From NCBI GenBank assembly GCA_000156155.1, contig DS995299.1:2390-66389 (forward strand): a stretch of DNA of 64,000 bases, written 5' to 3'. The notes under the pieces were generated by a model. The model was not told where the DNA came from. It saw only the letters and a list, made by a program, of their open reading frames with translations, and did no database searches. The position numbers and the translations under genes are program-made. The DNA comes from a beta proteobacterium KB13 (GTDB lineage: Bacteria; Pseudomonadota; Gammaproteobacteria; Burkholderiales; Methylophilaceae). Each line of letters opens with the position of its first letter. Position 1 is the stretch's first letter. This document shows, one piece after another, positions 10,822-20,941 of the stretch.

Positions 10822-12537
10822 TTAATAATTGCTGATCCACATCGTTTGATATGGTTTTAAAGAAACCTTTTTAGATTCAATTTTCTTATTGGAAATGAGA
10901 TCCATCCAGTTTTTATTAAAAATTAAGTTTATTTCATTGAGATCAACGGGCTGTTTCTGATTCGTAATATTACATAGGACAAAAATACTCTGTTTTCTAT
11001 TTTGACATTGTCTCCATAAGGCAAATATTTTTTCTCCTAAGTTTAATGTAAATTGAGTTGCATTTGGATGAAATGCTGGTTGTTTTTTTCGAATCGTAAT
11101 TAAAGAATTAAGTTGTTTTAAAACAGCAGCATGGATTGTTTTTTTATTCATCTTATTACTTAGGTCTTTTAAATCATATCGTTTTCTATTAATACTTCTT
11201 TTCTGTTTTGTTGATTGCATTCCGGCGTAGTCATTTTCCGTGCCAAAAAAACTATGAACATAGATAGCTGGAATTCCCTCGAGACTTAACATAATTGCAT
11301 GCGCACATATAAATCTCTGGATTTGAAAATTATCTAGGTTATCAATTGTTCCCTTAAGGGCATCAATTAGCGCAATATTAATTTCATATGGTTTATTTTT
11401 ATTTTCAACTTTGCGGTAAGAAACCTCGCCCCCAAACTCTTTCATTCTTTTTAAGATGGCTTTGATATTTTTTTCCGGTATCAATCCCTCTGCAGGTCTC
11501 ATGCCAATCCCATCATGAGAGGCGATAAAATTAAAGTAAGTAGTCCCTTCCATTGGAGGAGGCATAGACATCAGCCATTTTCTTAAGATAGTCGAATTAC
11601 CATAAAGCATGGAATAAAGAATAAGAGGCGGAAGTGAAAAGTTATATATTAATTGCGCTTCATTGCCATTTCCGAAATAATCAAGATTTTCTTTATTTGG
11701 AAGATTGGTCTCTGTAATTAAAAATGTTTTTTGAGAACTAGCATCGAGCAGCAGCCTAAATAACTTTATAATTTCGTGAGTTTCATTCAGATTAATACAA
11801 TTTGTTCCAAGCTCTTTCCAAAGAAATGCAACAGCATCTAATCTTAAAATTGAAATACCCTGGTCTAGGTAAAATTTAATAATTTTTAAAAACTCAATTA
11901 AAACATCTTTATTTTTGAAATTTAAATCTACTTGATCCCTACTAAAAGTACACCATACATATTTTTCATTTTTTTTTATTTTAAATAACTGCAATAAATC
12001 ATGACTTCTGGGCCTGACGATTTTAGAAGTATCAAATTTATCTTCATAATCTAAAAAAAATTTTTTCCCTGGAAGCTGATTGTTTAAGAACTGTTGAAAC
12101 CATTCAGATTGACTGGAGCAATGATTAATTACAAGGTCAGCCATAATTTTATATTTTGAGGAAAGTTTTTTGATATCACTCCAGGTAGCTAGCCCTCTTT
12201 TAATATTTAAATAATCAATAACAGCAAAACCATCATCTGAACTATAGGGAAAAAAAGGAAGGAGATGGATAATTGAGACACTGTCTTGAAGATAAGCATT
12301 TAGCACTTTATTCAAAGTCTGAATATTTTTTTCATTATCATTATGGAATGTATCAAGATAAGTAATTAAGGCAACATCTGACTCATCCCACCTGTTTTGA
12401 ATTAAATGTTGTTTGGGTGATTTTTTTTCAAAAAAAATAGAAAAGATCTTCTTAGTTAAATGGGCATTATTTGATTTGGGATAAATGATATTGAGGTGGT
12501 TAAGTATTTGCTCACTGATTTTATTTTGAAAACTCAT
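10822..12537 (-). CDS. GH13 sucrose-phosphorylase-family enzyme, probably glucosylglycerate phosphorylase
   Basis: A 571-residue TIM-barrel glycoside phosphorylase. The conserved GH13 regions are present: ADLVINHC, the nucleophile Asp234 in ILRLDAVAF, the acid/base Glu276 in FLITETNLP, and FIASHDGIG with His341-Asp342. Family knowledge: GH13 subfamily 18 includes sucrose, sucrose-6-phosphate and glucosylglycerate phosphorylases. It overlaps by 17 bases the gene for a glucosyl-3-phosphoglycerate synthase, itself overlapping a matching phosphatase gene. I therefore infer that it recycles glucosylglycerate to glucose-1-phosphate and glycerate. Sucrose phosphorylase is the main alternative. Confidence 0.75.
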   Translation of the reverse strand: MSFQNKISEQILNHLNIIYPKSNNAHLTKKIFSIFFEKKSPKQHLIQNRWDESDVALITYLDTFHNDNEKNIQTLNKVLNAYLQDSVSIIHLLPFFPYSSDDGFAVIDYLNIKRGLATWSDIKKLSSKYKIMADLVINHCSSQSEWFQQFLNNQLPGKKFFLDYEDKFDTSKIVRPRSHDLLQLFKIKKNEKYVWCTFSRDQVDLNFKNKDVLIEFLKIIKFYLDQGISILRLDAVAFLWKELGTNCINLNETHEIIKLFRLLLDASSQKTFLITETNLPNKENLDYFGNGNEAQLIYNFSLPPLILYSMLYGNSTILRKWLMSMPPPMEGTTYFNFIASHDGIGMRPAEGLIPEKNIKAILKRMKEFGGEVSYRKVENKNKPYEINIALIDALKGTIDNLDNFQIQRFICAHAIMLSLEGIPAIYVHSFFGTENDYAGMQSTKQKRSINRKRYDLKDLSNKMNKKTIHAAVLKQLNSLITIRKKQPAFHPNATQFTLNLGEKIFALWRQCQNRKQSIFVLCNITNQKQPVDLNEINLIFNKNWMDLISNKKIESKKVSLKPYQTMWISNY

Positions 12538-13744
12538 TCATATCCTCTGTAACCGCTGATATAAATTCTTTTTGTAAATCCGGAATGGCGCTATTAACCC
12601 TTGTCCAAGATGGTATAAATGGCGTTTCCATTGGATTGTCTAGATAGCTATTTCCAGCGTCAAGAATATTTTGTGCAAACATTTCAACAGCTTTCTCTTC
12701 AGAATGAATATCTAATTTAAGTCCATTCATCAGGGCATCATTGTTGTAAGTTTCAATAAAATCTAGAGCAATACGAAAATATGTAGCTTTGATGGATCTG
12801 AAGGTTTCAGAATTGAAAACATGTCCGTTGGTTGCAAGTTTTCTGAAGATGGATTTACATATATCAATCGACATTTTTGATAATCCTTTTTCTTGATCAT
12901 CTAAACTTAAGTCCTGATGTTTATGATCGTAATGATCGGCAATATCAACCTGACATAAATGATTATTTGAATAATTTCTATTCACTTCAGAAAGCACACC
13001 TATTTCCAAACCCCAGTCACTTGGAATACGAATATCATTAAGTACTTCAGTGCGCATTGAAAATTCTCCAGCCAATGCATATCTAAAACTATCTAAGTAA
13101 TTTAAATATTCATTGTCATTGAAAATTTTTTTTAAAGATCGTATCAAAGGGGTGACTAGAAGACGACAGACTCTGCCATTAATTTTTTCATTAGCCACTC
13201 TTGAATAATAACCTTTACAAAATTGATAGTTAAAATTTGGATTAGCAACTGGATAAATTAAACGTGCTAGCAGTTCTCGATTATAAGTCACGATATCGCA
13301 ATCATGCAGAGCGACTGACTTTGCGCTGCCATCTGCGAGGACAAATCCAAAACAAAACCAGACATTTCGCCCCTTGCCTAACTCTCTAGGAGATAAACCA
13401 AATGATTTGAGTTTCTCATCTATTTTTTTTAAACGTGGTCCATCATTCCATAAGACAAAGTGTTTTTGAGGAAGCTGATTGAAAAAATGTAAAGCATACT
13501 TGTACTCCTCTTTTGTCGCTTGATCTAAACCGATAACAATCGAATTTAAATATTTGACTTTCTTTAGCTCGTCCACAATTAATTGAAGTGCTGGTTTTTC
13601 AAGTTCAGAAAATAAACTCGGCAGGACCAAAGTCATCGGCCTTGATTTTGCAAATGACTCTAAATTTTTTTCTAAATCACCTAAGGACTGTGTTCTTAAA
13701 TTATGAAGGGTGCTGATAATACCATTTTGATAAAAATCACTCAT
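12521..13744 (-). CDS. gpgS: Glucosyl-3-phosphoglycerate synthase (GT81-like)
   Basis: A 407-residue GT-A glycosyltransferase expected to join glucose from NDP-glucose to 3-phosphoglycerate. ALHDCDIVTY holds the DXD-type metal-binding motif, and GKGRNVWFCFGFVLA fits the nucleotide-sugar pocket of GpgS enzymes. The region SDWGLEIGVLSEV, and the later DHYDHKHQDLS with its histidine-rich metal site, also match this family. It is the middle gene of a three-gene cassette, overlapping the phosphorylase gene by 17 bases and the phosphatase gene by 8. The product after dephosphorylation would be glucosylglycerate, a compatible solute. Mannosyl-3-phosphoglycerate synthase is a less likely alternative. 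Confidence 0.8.
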   Translation of the reverse strand: MSDFYQNGIISTLHNLRTQSLGDLEKNLESFAKSRPMTLVLPSLFSELEKPALQLIVDELKKVKYLNSIVIGLDQATKEEYKYALHFFNQLPQKHFVLWNDGPRLKKIDEKLKSFGLSPRELGKGRNVWFCFGFVLADGSAKSVALHDCDIVTYNRELLARLIYPVANPNFNYQFCKGYYSRVANEKINGRVCRLLVTPLIRSLKKIFNDNEYLNYLDSFRYALAGEFSMRTEVLNDIRIPSDWGLEIGVLSEVNRNYSNNHLCQVDIADHYDHKHQDLSLDDQEKGLSKMSIDICKSIFRKLATNGHVFNSETFRSIKATYFRIALDFIETYNNDALMNGLKLDIHSEEKAVEMFAQNILDAGNSYLDNPMETPFIPSWTRVNSAIPDLQKEFISAVTEDMNEFSK

Positions 13745-14486
13745 TATTTAATACTTTCATTATTTCTTGATTCCAGCCAGAGGGTCCACACATCTTGCTC
13801 ATGACCCAGCCAGGTTTATGCAAGTGTTCATTGTTATTTTGAATCAATATCTTAATATCACATGCGTCAATCATATTAATATCATTTTCTCCATCACCCA
13901 ATGCAATGCTGATAAATTCTGTTTGACAATCTTTTTCGAGAGTATTTTTGACCCATTTTAGTGCTTTTGCTTTATCGTGGTGCGATGAAATGGTTAAAAA
14001 TCGACCACCTTGGGCAGCATGCAATCCTAATTGGTGAATTATTTGTATAAATTCAATTTTTTTCTCTTCATCATCAAGCCAAATAATGGGTTCTGAGAAC
14101 TGCCTTTGTTGAGAAAGCTTGGCCTCTTCTTCTGCCAATCCAGTATGCTGAACCGCGTGTTCAATCGGTAGCAGAGAGTAACAATTAAAATTAAAAGTTT
14201 TTTGCAAAGGAATTATTTTGTCGTGAATTTCGGTTAAGTTAACGCCAAAGCTAACGACTTGATTGTTAAAAAAAACACCTGATCCATTTTCAAATATGAA
14301 AGGATCTTTAAGAGCTAATTTGGACTGTATTTTTTCAATTTCAGCTTTCGTTTTACTTGAGGAAAGGATTAAAGGAATCTTGCGTGATTTTAAAACAGAT
14401 AGGGCTTCGGAGGCTGGTTCAAAAGTGTATGTTTTATGATCAAGAAGCGTCCCATCCAGATCTGAAAAAATAATGTAATTCCGCAT
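13737..14486 (-). CDS. HAD-IIB phosphatase, glucosyl/mannosyl-3-phosphoglycerate phosphatase type
   Basis: A 249-residue HAD hydrolase. Motif I is FSDLDGTLLD with the nucleophile and acid/base aspartates at residues 9 and 11. Motif II is LILSSSKTKAEIE, and ALGDGENDINMID is motif IV. The C2B cap between motifs II and III and the sequence PFIFENGSGVFF place it in the mannosyl-3-phosphoglycerate phosphatase group (MpgP/YedP). Next to gpgS it probably removes phosphate from glucosyl-3-phosphoglycerate. It is the first gene of the cassette and overlaps gpgS by eight bases. Confidence 0.82.
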   Translation of the reverse strand: MRNYIIFSDLDGTLLDHKTYTFEPASEALSVLKSRKIPLILSSSKTKAEIEKIQSKLALKDPFIFENGSGVFFNNQVVSFGVNLTEIHDKIIPLQKTFNFNCYSLLPIEHAVQHTGLAEEEAKLSQQRQFSEPIIWLDDEEKKIEFIQIIHQLGLHAAQGGRFLTISSHHDKAKALKWVKNTLEKDCQTEFISIALGDGENDINMIDACDIKILIQNNNEHLHKPGWVMSKMCGPSGWNQEIMKVLNNE

Positions 14487-14521
14487 AGGAATTTGAAATT
14501 GTTATCAGTAAAAAGTTTGAA

Positions 14522-15148
14522 TTATTTGTGGAACCACATTCTTTTGAGGACACCGTCTTTATTAACTAAGGCATGTTTAAGTGCACCTGCGAAATGAAGG
14601 ATAAAGAATAACAATAAAATTTGGCCAAAAATTTCATGAAATTCTTTGAATAAGTCCCTGAGGGTCTCATTATCTATTCCAGGAAGAAACGGAATGCCAA
14701 ACCAATGGATGCCATATTTGCTGCCAATTGACATGATGATTCCACTCAGTGGGATTAAGAACATCAATAAATACAGTGCATGGTGGGCTGCAGTAGCTAA
14801 CTTAATTTCGAACGCACTCATCGAAGTTAGCATTTTTGGTGGTTTATGGGTCAAGCGCCAGTATATTCTGAATAGCACTAGAAAGAAGATAGTTACCCCA
14901 ATGGATTTATGCAAAAGAAAGTAAAAGGATCGGGCTGACATTTCTTTGGATGATTCAAAAGTAAAGAGCCCCAGATCAAAGAGATCAAAGCTTGAAACTT
15001 TAGGCCCACCTTTTGGGAGTTCATGCATGTACCACCCAAGAACAAACATAAAAATTATTCCAATCGCTAGTAGCCAATGCAGTAATATAGCTACATTAGT
15101 GTACCTATCTTTTTTTGGACCAAAATAACTGTTTTTATCTTTTGTCAT
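14522..15148 (-). CDS. Cytochrome b561-family membrane protein
   Basis: A 208-residue integral membrane protein with four hydrophobic helices and histidines in helix positions suited to bind two b-type hemes (LLHWLLAIG, FLLHKSIGV, AAHHALYLL, FILHFAGALKHAL). This is the pattern of the bacterial cytochrome b561 family, which passes electrons between quinol and periplasmic or membrane acceptors. Its partner is not evident. It is divergent from the zinc hydrolase gene, with 50 bases between the two start codons. Confidence 0.88.
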   Translation of the reverse strand: MTKDKNSYFGPKKDRYTNVAILLHWLLAIGIIFMFVLGWYMHELPKGGPKVSSFDLFDLGLFTFESSKEMSARSFYFLLHKSIGVTIFFLVLFRIYWRLTHKPPKMLTSMSAFEIKLATAAHHALYLLMFLIPLSGIIMSIGSKYGIHWFGIPFLPGIDNETLRDLFKEFHEIFGQILLLFFILHFAGALKHALVNKDGVLKRMWFHK

Positions 15149-15198
15149 AAACAGTTAATATAGACTCTAAAATAACAAATATCAATACAAATAAACTA

Positions 15199-16098
15199 AT
15201 GCTGAAAAACCATATCTTTTTTTTTCTTTTGCTTGTTGCAGTGAATGTTAATGCATTTGTACAAGAAATTGGACCTGGTGTATTCGTTCATATCGGCAAG
15301 CATCTTGATATAGATGAAGGCTATGATGGCGATATCTGTAATATCGGATTTATTGTTGGTGAAGAATCTATTGCAGTGATTGATACTGGCGGGAGTTATC
15401 TTGTTGCAAAAGAACTAAGTAAATACATATCAGATAACTTTAAACAACCTGTCAAATATGTCATCAATACGCATGCTCATCTTGATCATGTTTATGGAAA
15501 TGTTGTTTTCTCGGATGCGGATATATTTGGCCACAAAGATTTACCTAAAGCATTGAAATCACGAGCAGATATCTATCAACGGATCAATGACAGGTATTTA
15601 GGAAAAGTTTCGGAGCAGAGCCCCCTAATACTGCCAAATAAATATGTTGAAATTAATAAACCTGAATCTATTGATTTGGGCAATAGAAAAATTAGACTCC
15701 AAGCGTATCAAGTTGCTCATACAGAATCAGATTTAACTGTTTTTGATGAAAAAACTAAAATTTTATGGTCAGGAGATTTAGTTTTTTCTGAAAGAACTCC
15801 AGTGGTTGATGGAGATATACATGGATTCATAGAAGCATTAGAGGAAATAAATAAACAAGAAATTAATTTCGTAGTTCCGGGACACGGACTGCCCTCGTCC
15901 AAGGAATATGCAATTCGTCCAATGATTGAATATCTTGTCACTTTAAGAAACGACGTAAGAAAGTTTATAGACAATGGAGAGTCACTTGAATTTGCAATAG
16001 AAAATGCCGCTAGTTCACAAAAAGATGAGTGGCTTTTATTTGATATTCAGAATAAAAGAAACGTTAATCGCATTTTTCCAATGATGGAATGGGAATAA
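15199..16098 (+). CDS. Exported metallo-beta-lactamase-fold hydrolase, quinoprotein-associated (SoxH-like) type
   Basis: A 299-residue protein with a cleavable signal peptide (about residues 1-19, ending NVNA) and a metallo-beta-lactamase fold. THAHLDHVYGN at residues 91-101 supplies the HXHXDH zinc ligands, followed by VAHTESD, LWSGDLVFS and VPGHGLP for the remaining ligands. The N-terminal DGDICNIGFIVGEESIAVIDTGGS resembles SoxH-like zinc hydrolases that occur beside PQQ-dependent dehydrogenase systems in methylotrophs. The periplasmic location agrees with that. Its reaction is unknown. The presence of pqqA elsewhere in the window supports, but does not prove, the quinoprotein link. Confidence 0.78.
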   Translation: MLKNHIFFFLLLVAVNVNAFVQEIGPGVFVHIGKHLDIDEGYDGDICNIGFIVGEESIAVIDTGGSYLVAKELSKYISDNFKQPVKYVINTHAHLDHVYGNVVFSDADIFGHKDLPKALKSRADIYQRINDRYLGKVSEQSPLILPNKYVEINKPESIDLGNRKIRLQAYQVAHTESDLTVFDEKTKILWSGDLVFSERTPVVDGDIHGFIEALEEINKQEINFVVPGHGLPSSKEYAIRPMIEYLVTLRNDVRKFIDNGESLEFAIENAASSQKDEWLLFDIQNKRNVNRIFPMMEWE

Positions 16099-16113
16099 AA
16101 GTTTTATTCCCAT
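16089..16113. repeat. 12-bp inverted repeat between convergent genes
   Basis: Bases 16089-16100 and 16102-16113 are perfectly complementary around one central G (ATGGGAATAAAA / TTTTATTCCCAT). The stop codon of the zinc hydrolase gene lies inside the left arm, and the DoxX gene converges from the right. No clean run of T follows on either strand, so a role in terminating or protecting both transcripts is only a guess. Confidence 0.5.
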
Positions 16114-16124
16114 CACAGCATCAA

Positions 16125-16532
16125 TTATTTTTTTGCAAGTTTTTGATCAAGGCTGCACCCTGCATTTTCAGGATGAGCACCAACCAAGAGAAGACCGCCT
16201 GCTATTGCGACATACAAGAGGCTCATAATAAGGACTGGCTGACCTTGCATCGCATTCATGAAATAAATTAATGCCCATAAAATAGAATAAGCAGATAACA
16301 CATATGCAGAAATTTTAGTTTTATAACCAAGGATTAGCGCTAAACCACCAACAAATTGAACAAGAATGCTAATCGGCGCCATGATTCCTGGCAATCCCCT
16401 TGCCCCCAGCATATCCTGATACATTCCATAACCTCCTGGTGTGGAGATAATGTTATTTAAAATAAAAAGAATAGAAATAAAAAAGATCTGAGCTAACAAG
16501 ATTCTTGATATGAGGCCAATGTGTTTCGACAT
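16125..16532 (-). CDS. DoxX-family membrane protein
   Basis: A 135-residue inner-membrane protein with four transmembrane helices. RLLLAQIFF-like residues near the start, FVGGLALILGYKTKISAYVL in the middle and a short basic C-terminus are characteristic of the DoxX/YphA family. Members are linked loosely to redox or oxidative stress functions, and no specific reaction can be assigned here. It converges on the zinc hydrolase gene and is divergent from the GNAT gene, with a 56-base gap. Confidence 0.82.
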   Translation of the reverse strand: MSKHIGLISRILLAQIFFISILFILNNIISTPGGYGMYQDMLGARGLPGIMAPISILVQFVGGLALILGYKTKISAYVLSAYSILWALIYFMNAMQGQPVLIMSLLYVAIAGGLLLVGAHPENAGCSLDQKLAKK

Positions 16533-16588
16533 TATATTTCCTTATAATTTATTTAATTGAATAAGATGATGCCTTTAAAATAAAAACT

Positions 16589-17026
16589 ATGCAAGTTAAC
16601 GACAAAAAATTTGTCCTCCTATCTTGGGCTAAAGATATTCAAACTATTAAAGATTTAAGAACAGAGGTGTTTATCAAAGAACAAAACATTCCAGAGGAAC
16701 TTGAGTGGGATAAAGATGATGAGGGAGCACAACATTTTGGTATTTTATCTAATGACATTTTAATTGCCTATGCAAGGGTTCTGATTAAACAAAAAATTCA
16801 TATCGGCCGGATGGCTGTAAGGAAAAAATACAGAAGAGTGGGTATAGGATCATTATTGTTATCAAATATTATTAATCAGGTTGACGATCGGAATCATTCA
16901 AAAAAAATTATGTTATCGGCCCAAGAGCAAGCTATCCCTTTTTATGAAAAAAACTTATTTCAAATTAGAGGGAACGAATACTTAGATGCTGGAATTATTC
17001 ATTATGATATGGAGTTAGTTCGTTAA
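16589..17026 (+). CDS. GNAT-family N-acetyltransferase
   Basis: A 145-residue single-domain acetyltransferase. IGRMAVRKKYRRVGIGSLLL is the acetyl-CoA binding motif A with the R-x-x-G-x-G/A loop. The N-terminal EVFIKEQNIPEELEWDKDDE resembles the ElaA/YjcF-like GNAT group. The acyl acceptor is unknown. Its 3' end overlaps the convergent mutY gene by 12 bases. Confidence 0.85.
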   Translation: MQVNDKKFVLLSWAKDIQTIKDLRTEVFIKEQNIPEELEWDKDDEGAQHFGILSNDILIAYARVLIKQKIHIGRMAVRKKYRRVGIGSLLLSNIINQVDDRNHSKKIMLSAQEQAIPFYEKNLFQIRGNEYLDAGIIHYDMELVR

Positions 17027-18025
17027 ACTAATTAACAGTGACTTAATGGGAGCTGGGAGCCCAAGCTCTGGTATTTCTTTCCAATCAAACCACAATCCAT
17101 CAACCATCAAATCTGATTTGTTAGTAATTTTAATTAAAAAGTATTTGTACTTTAATCGATAATGTGAAAAGACGCATTGTCTTTCACCTTGTTTGATAAG
17201 GTTTATTTTTTTACCTAAATAATTTTTTTGGGGAGGAATCCATAACCCGCTCCAAACTCCTGTTCGATTTTTGACTAAAAGTATTTGTTTATTACATTCA
17301 TAAATATAAAATTCAGTTGATCGGTCCTCCTTGGTTTTTGTTTTATTTTTTACAGGAATGGCTTCGGTTAAATTATTTTGTTTTGCAATACATGTCTGAT
17401 TCATTGGGCAGGAATGACATTGGGGATTTTTGGGAGTACACAATGTGGCCCCAAAATCCATGATGCCTTGAGTGTAAATATCAATGTCACCATCAGGTAA
17501 TAGTTGTTCGCTAAGATCCCATAAATCTTTTTCTGTTTTAGCTAAACTTATACTTTCTTGAATGCCAAAAAAACGAGTTAACACTCGTTTGACATTGCCA
17601 TCCAAAATGGCAAATTTTTTTTTAAAGCAAAATGACAAAATTGCTCCGGCCGTTGATCTCCCAATTCCTGGAAGTTGAATTAAGCTTTCAAACGTATCCG
17701 GAAATTTACAAGAATATTGCTCGGCAATAATTCTCGCAGTTTTATGAAGGTTTCTCGCTCTTGAATAAAACCCAAGACCACTCCAGTAAGACATGACTTC
17801 GTCTTCAGAGGCTTCAGCTAGATGTTTGATATTTTGAAATCGATCAATAAATTTAATATAGAAAGGGATAACGGTGCTGACCTGTGTTTGTTGAAGCATT
17901 ATTTCTGACACCCACACTAAGTAAGGATCTTTATTTTTTTGCCATGGAAGATCATACCTCCCATGTTGTTCATGCCATCGCAAAATTTTGTTTGAAAATT
18001 TTTTTTGGGACCGTGAAATTATCAT
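17015..18025 (-). CDS. mutY: A/G-specific adenine DNA glycosylase
   Basis: Removes adenine mispaired with 8-oxoguanine. The N-terminal domain has the catalytic region QQTQVSTVIPFY, the helix-hairpin-helix LPGIGRSTAGAIL and a downstream aspartate-containing ILDGNVKRVL. The 4Fe-4S cluster is ligated by CX6CX2CX5C (CTPKNPQCHSCPMNQTC). The C-terminal NUDIX-like domain that recognises 8-oxoguanine follows (SGLWIPPQ, then FSHYRLKYKY). The start codon abuts the uppP stop directly, so it probably belongs to the thiC-uppP-mutY transcript. Confidence 0.96.
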   Translation of the reverse strand: MIISRSQKKFSNKILRWHEQHGRYDLPWQKNKDPYLVWVSEIMLQQTQVSTVIPFYIKFIDRFQNIKHLAEASEDEVMSYWSGLGFYSRARNLHKTARIIAEQYSCKFPDTFESLIQLPGIGRSTAGAILSFCFKKKFAILDGNVKRVLTRFFGIQESISLAKTEKDLWDLSEQLLPDGDIDIYTQGIMDFGATLCTPKNPQCHSCPMNQTCIAKQNNLTEAIPVKNKTKTKEDRSTEFYIYECNKQILLVKNRTGVWSGLWIPPQKNYLGKKINLIKQGERQCVFSHYRLKYKYFLIKITNKSDLMVDGLWFDWKEIPELGLPAPIKSLLISLTN

Positions 18026-18820
18026 CTAATAAAAAAGAATTAGAAAAATGATCCCGATAAGAATTCGATAGTAGGCAAAAATTTTAAAATCATTATGAGC
18101 AACAAATTTTATTAGAAATCGAACCACTATCAGCGCTGATATAAAAGCCGTAGAAAATCCAATTAAGAAGAACCAAAAGTCATCTGATGAAAGGCTATGA
18201 AGGTTTTTAAATAAATCATAAAATGAAGCAGCGAACATAATGGGGATTGCTAAAAAAAATGAAAATTCAGTCGCTGTTTTTCGATCTAATTGTAGAAGTA
18301 GCCCTCCCATAATTGTAGCTCCAGACCTGGATGTTCCAGGAATTAATGCTAAACATTGAAACAATCCAATTCCAAGAGATTGCTTATAAGAAATATTGTC
18401 TACAGTTTTTGTTGATCCAATATTTGTTTTCTTTTCAATCAGCAATATTAGTATCCCTCCAGTAATCAAAGCACAGCTAACAACAATAGGATTAAATAGA
18501 AATATTTTGATCACATCATGGAATGCTAATCCAACAATTGCTGCAGGTAGAAATGCTAAAAAGATGTTTGAAAAGAATGTTTTTGATTTCTGGTCAGAGA
18601 GATGAAGTGTTTTATTAAGCAATTGAGTTCTATATTCATAGATGATGGCTAGTATTGCGCCAAGCTGAATAAAGATTTCAAAAACTTCAATGTTGGGATG
18701 GTTGGCATTAATGAGATGAGCTCCAATGATCAAATGACCAGTGGAGCTGATAGGCAAAAACTCTGTGAGGCCTTCAATAACTCCTAATATAACTGCCTGA
18801 ATAAAGAAGATTAAGGTCAT
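18026..18820 (-). CDS. uppP: Undecaprenyl-diphosphatase
   Basis: Dephosphorylates undecaprenyl pyrophosphate at the outer face of the inner membrane, recycling the lipid carrier of peptidoglycan and LPS synthesis. EGLTEFLPISSTGHL and PGTSRSGATIMGG are the two signature motifs of the BacA/UppP family, carrying the catalytic glutamate, serine and arginine. The length of 264 residues and eight or so membrane segments are normal. It lies six bases after thiC and directly before mutY. Confidence 0.97.
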   Translation of the reverse strand: MTLIFFIQAVILGVIEGLTEFLPISSTGHLIIGAHLINANHPNIEVFEIFIQLGAILAIIYEYRTQLLNKTLHLSDQKSKTFFSNIFLAFLPAAIVGLAFHDVIKIFLFNPIVVSCALITGGILILLIEKKTNIGSTKTVDNISYKQSLGIGLFQCLALIPGTSRSGATIMGGLLLQLDRKTATEFSFFLAIPIMFAASFYDLFKNLHSLSSDDFWFFLIGFSTAFISALIVVRFLIKFVAHNDFKIFAYYRILIGIIFLILFY

Positions 18821-18826
18821 TGAAGT

Positions 18827-20725
<1,899 letters not shown>

Positions 20726-20742
20726 TTAAGTTGAAAAGTAAG

Positions 20743-20826
20743 GAGTGCATCTTTTGCATTCCCTACGTCGGTATTATCCGAATCAGGTTCCAAGGGTGTT
20801 TCTCACAATATAAAATTGACCCCCAG
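20743..20826 (-). promoter_or_regulatory. TPP riboswitch (THI element) upstream of thiC
   Basis: Read on the minus strand, the segment contains GGGGGTC, then AACACCCTTGGAACCTGATT, then CGGATAATACCGACGTAGGG. These are the core helices and loops of the thiamine pyrophosphate aptamer. It ends about 30-40 bases before the thiC start codon. The aptamer is followed by TGCAAAAGATGCACTCCTT, a small hairpin ending in an anti-Shine-Dalgarno-like stretch that could mask the thiC ribosome-binding site. That suggests translational control, which is an inference. Confidence 0.95.
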
Positions 20827-20839
20827 CAAATATTTAAAC

Positions 20840-20868
20840 ATTGTACATAAATTATGAATTTAGGTTAA
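20840..20868 (-). promoter_or_regulatory. Probable sigma-70 promoter of thiC
   Basis: On the minus strand TTAACC (20868-20863) and TACAAT (20845-20840) are separated by exactly 17 bases, and the predicted start point near 20833 falls just before the first riboswitch helix. The position agrees with a promoter driving the riboswitch-thiC transcript. Activity is not proven. Confidence 0.5.
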
Positions 20869-20941
20869 TGCCTTCAGTCATAACGACCAAAAATATAAGA
20901 TATAATTCAAGTATTATTCTTTATACTATTCAAAGACATAT

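Noticed and set aside
20878-20906. Sigma-70 promoter of pcm based on TATAAT at 20901-20906
   Set aside because: The -10 box is good, but no acceptable -35 box stands at 16-18 bases upstream.
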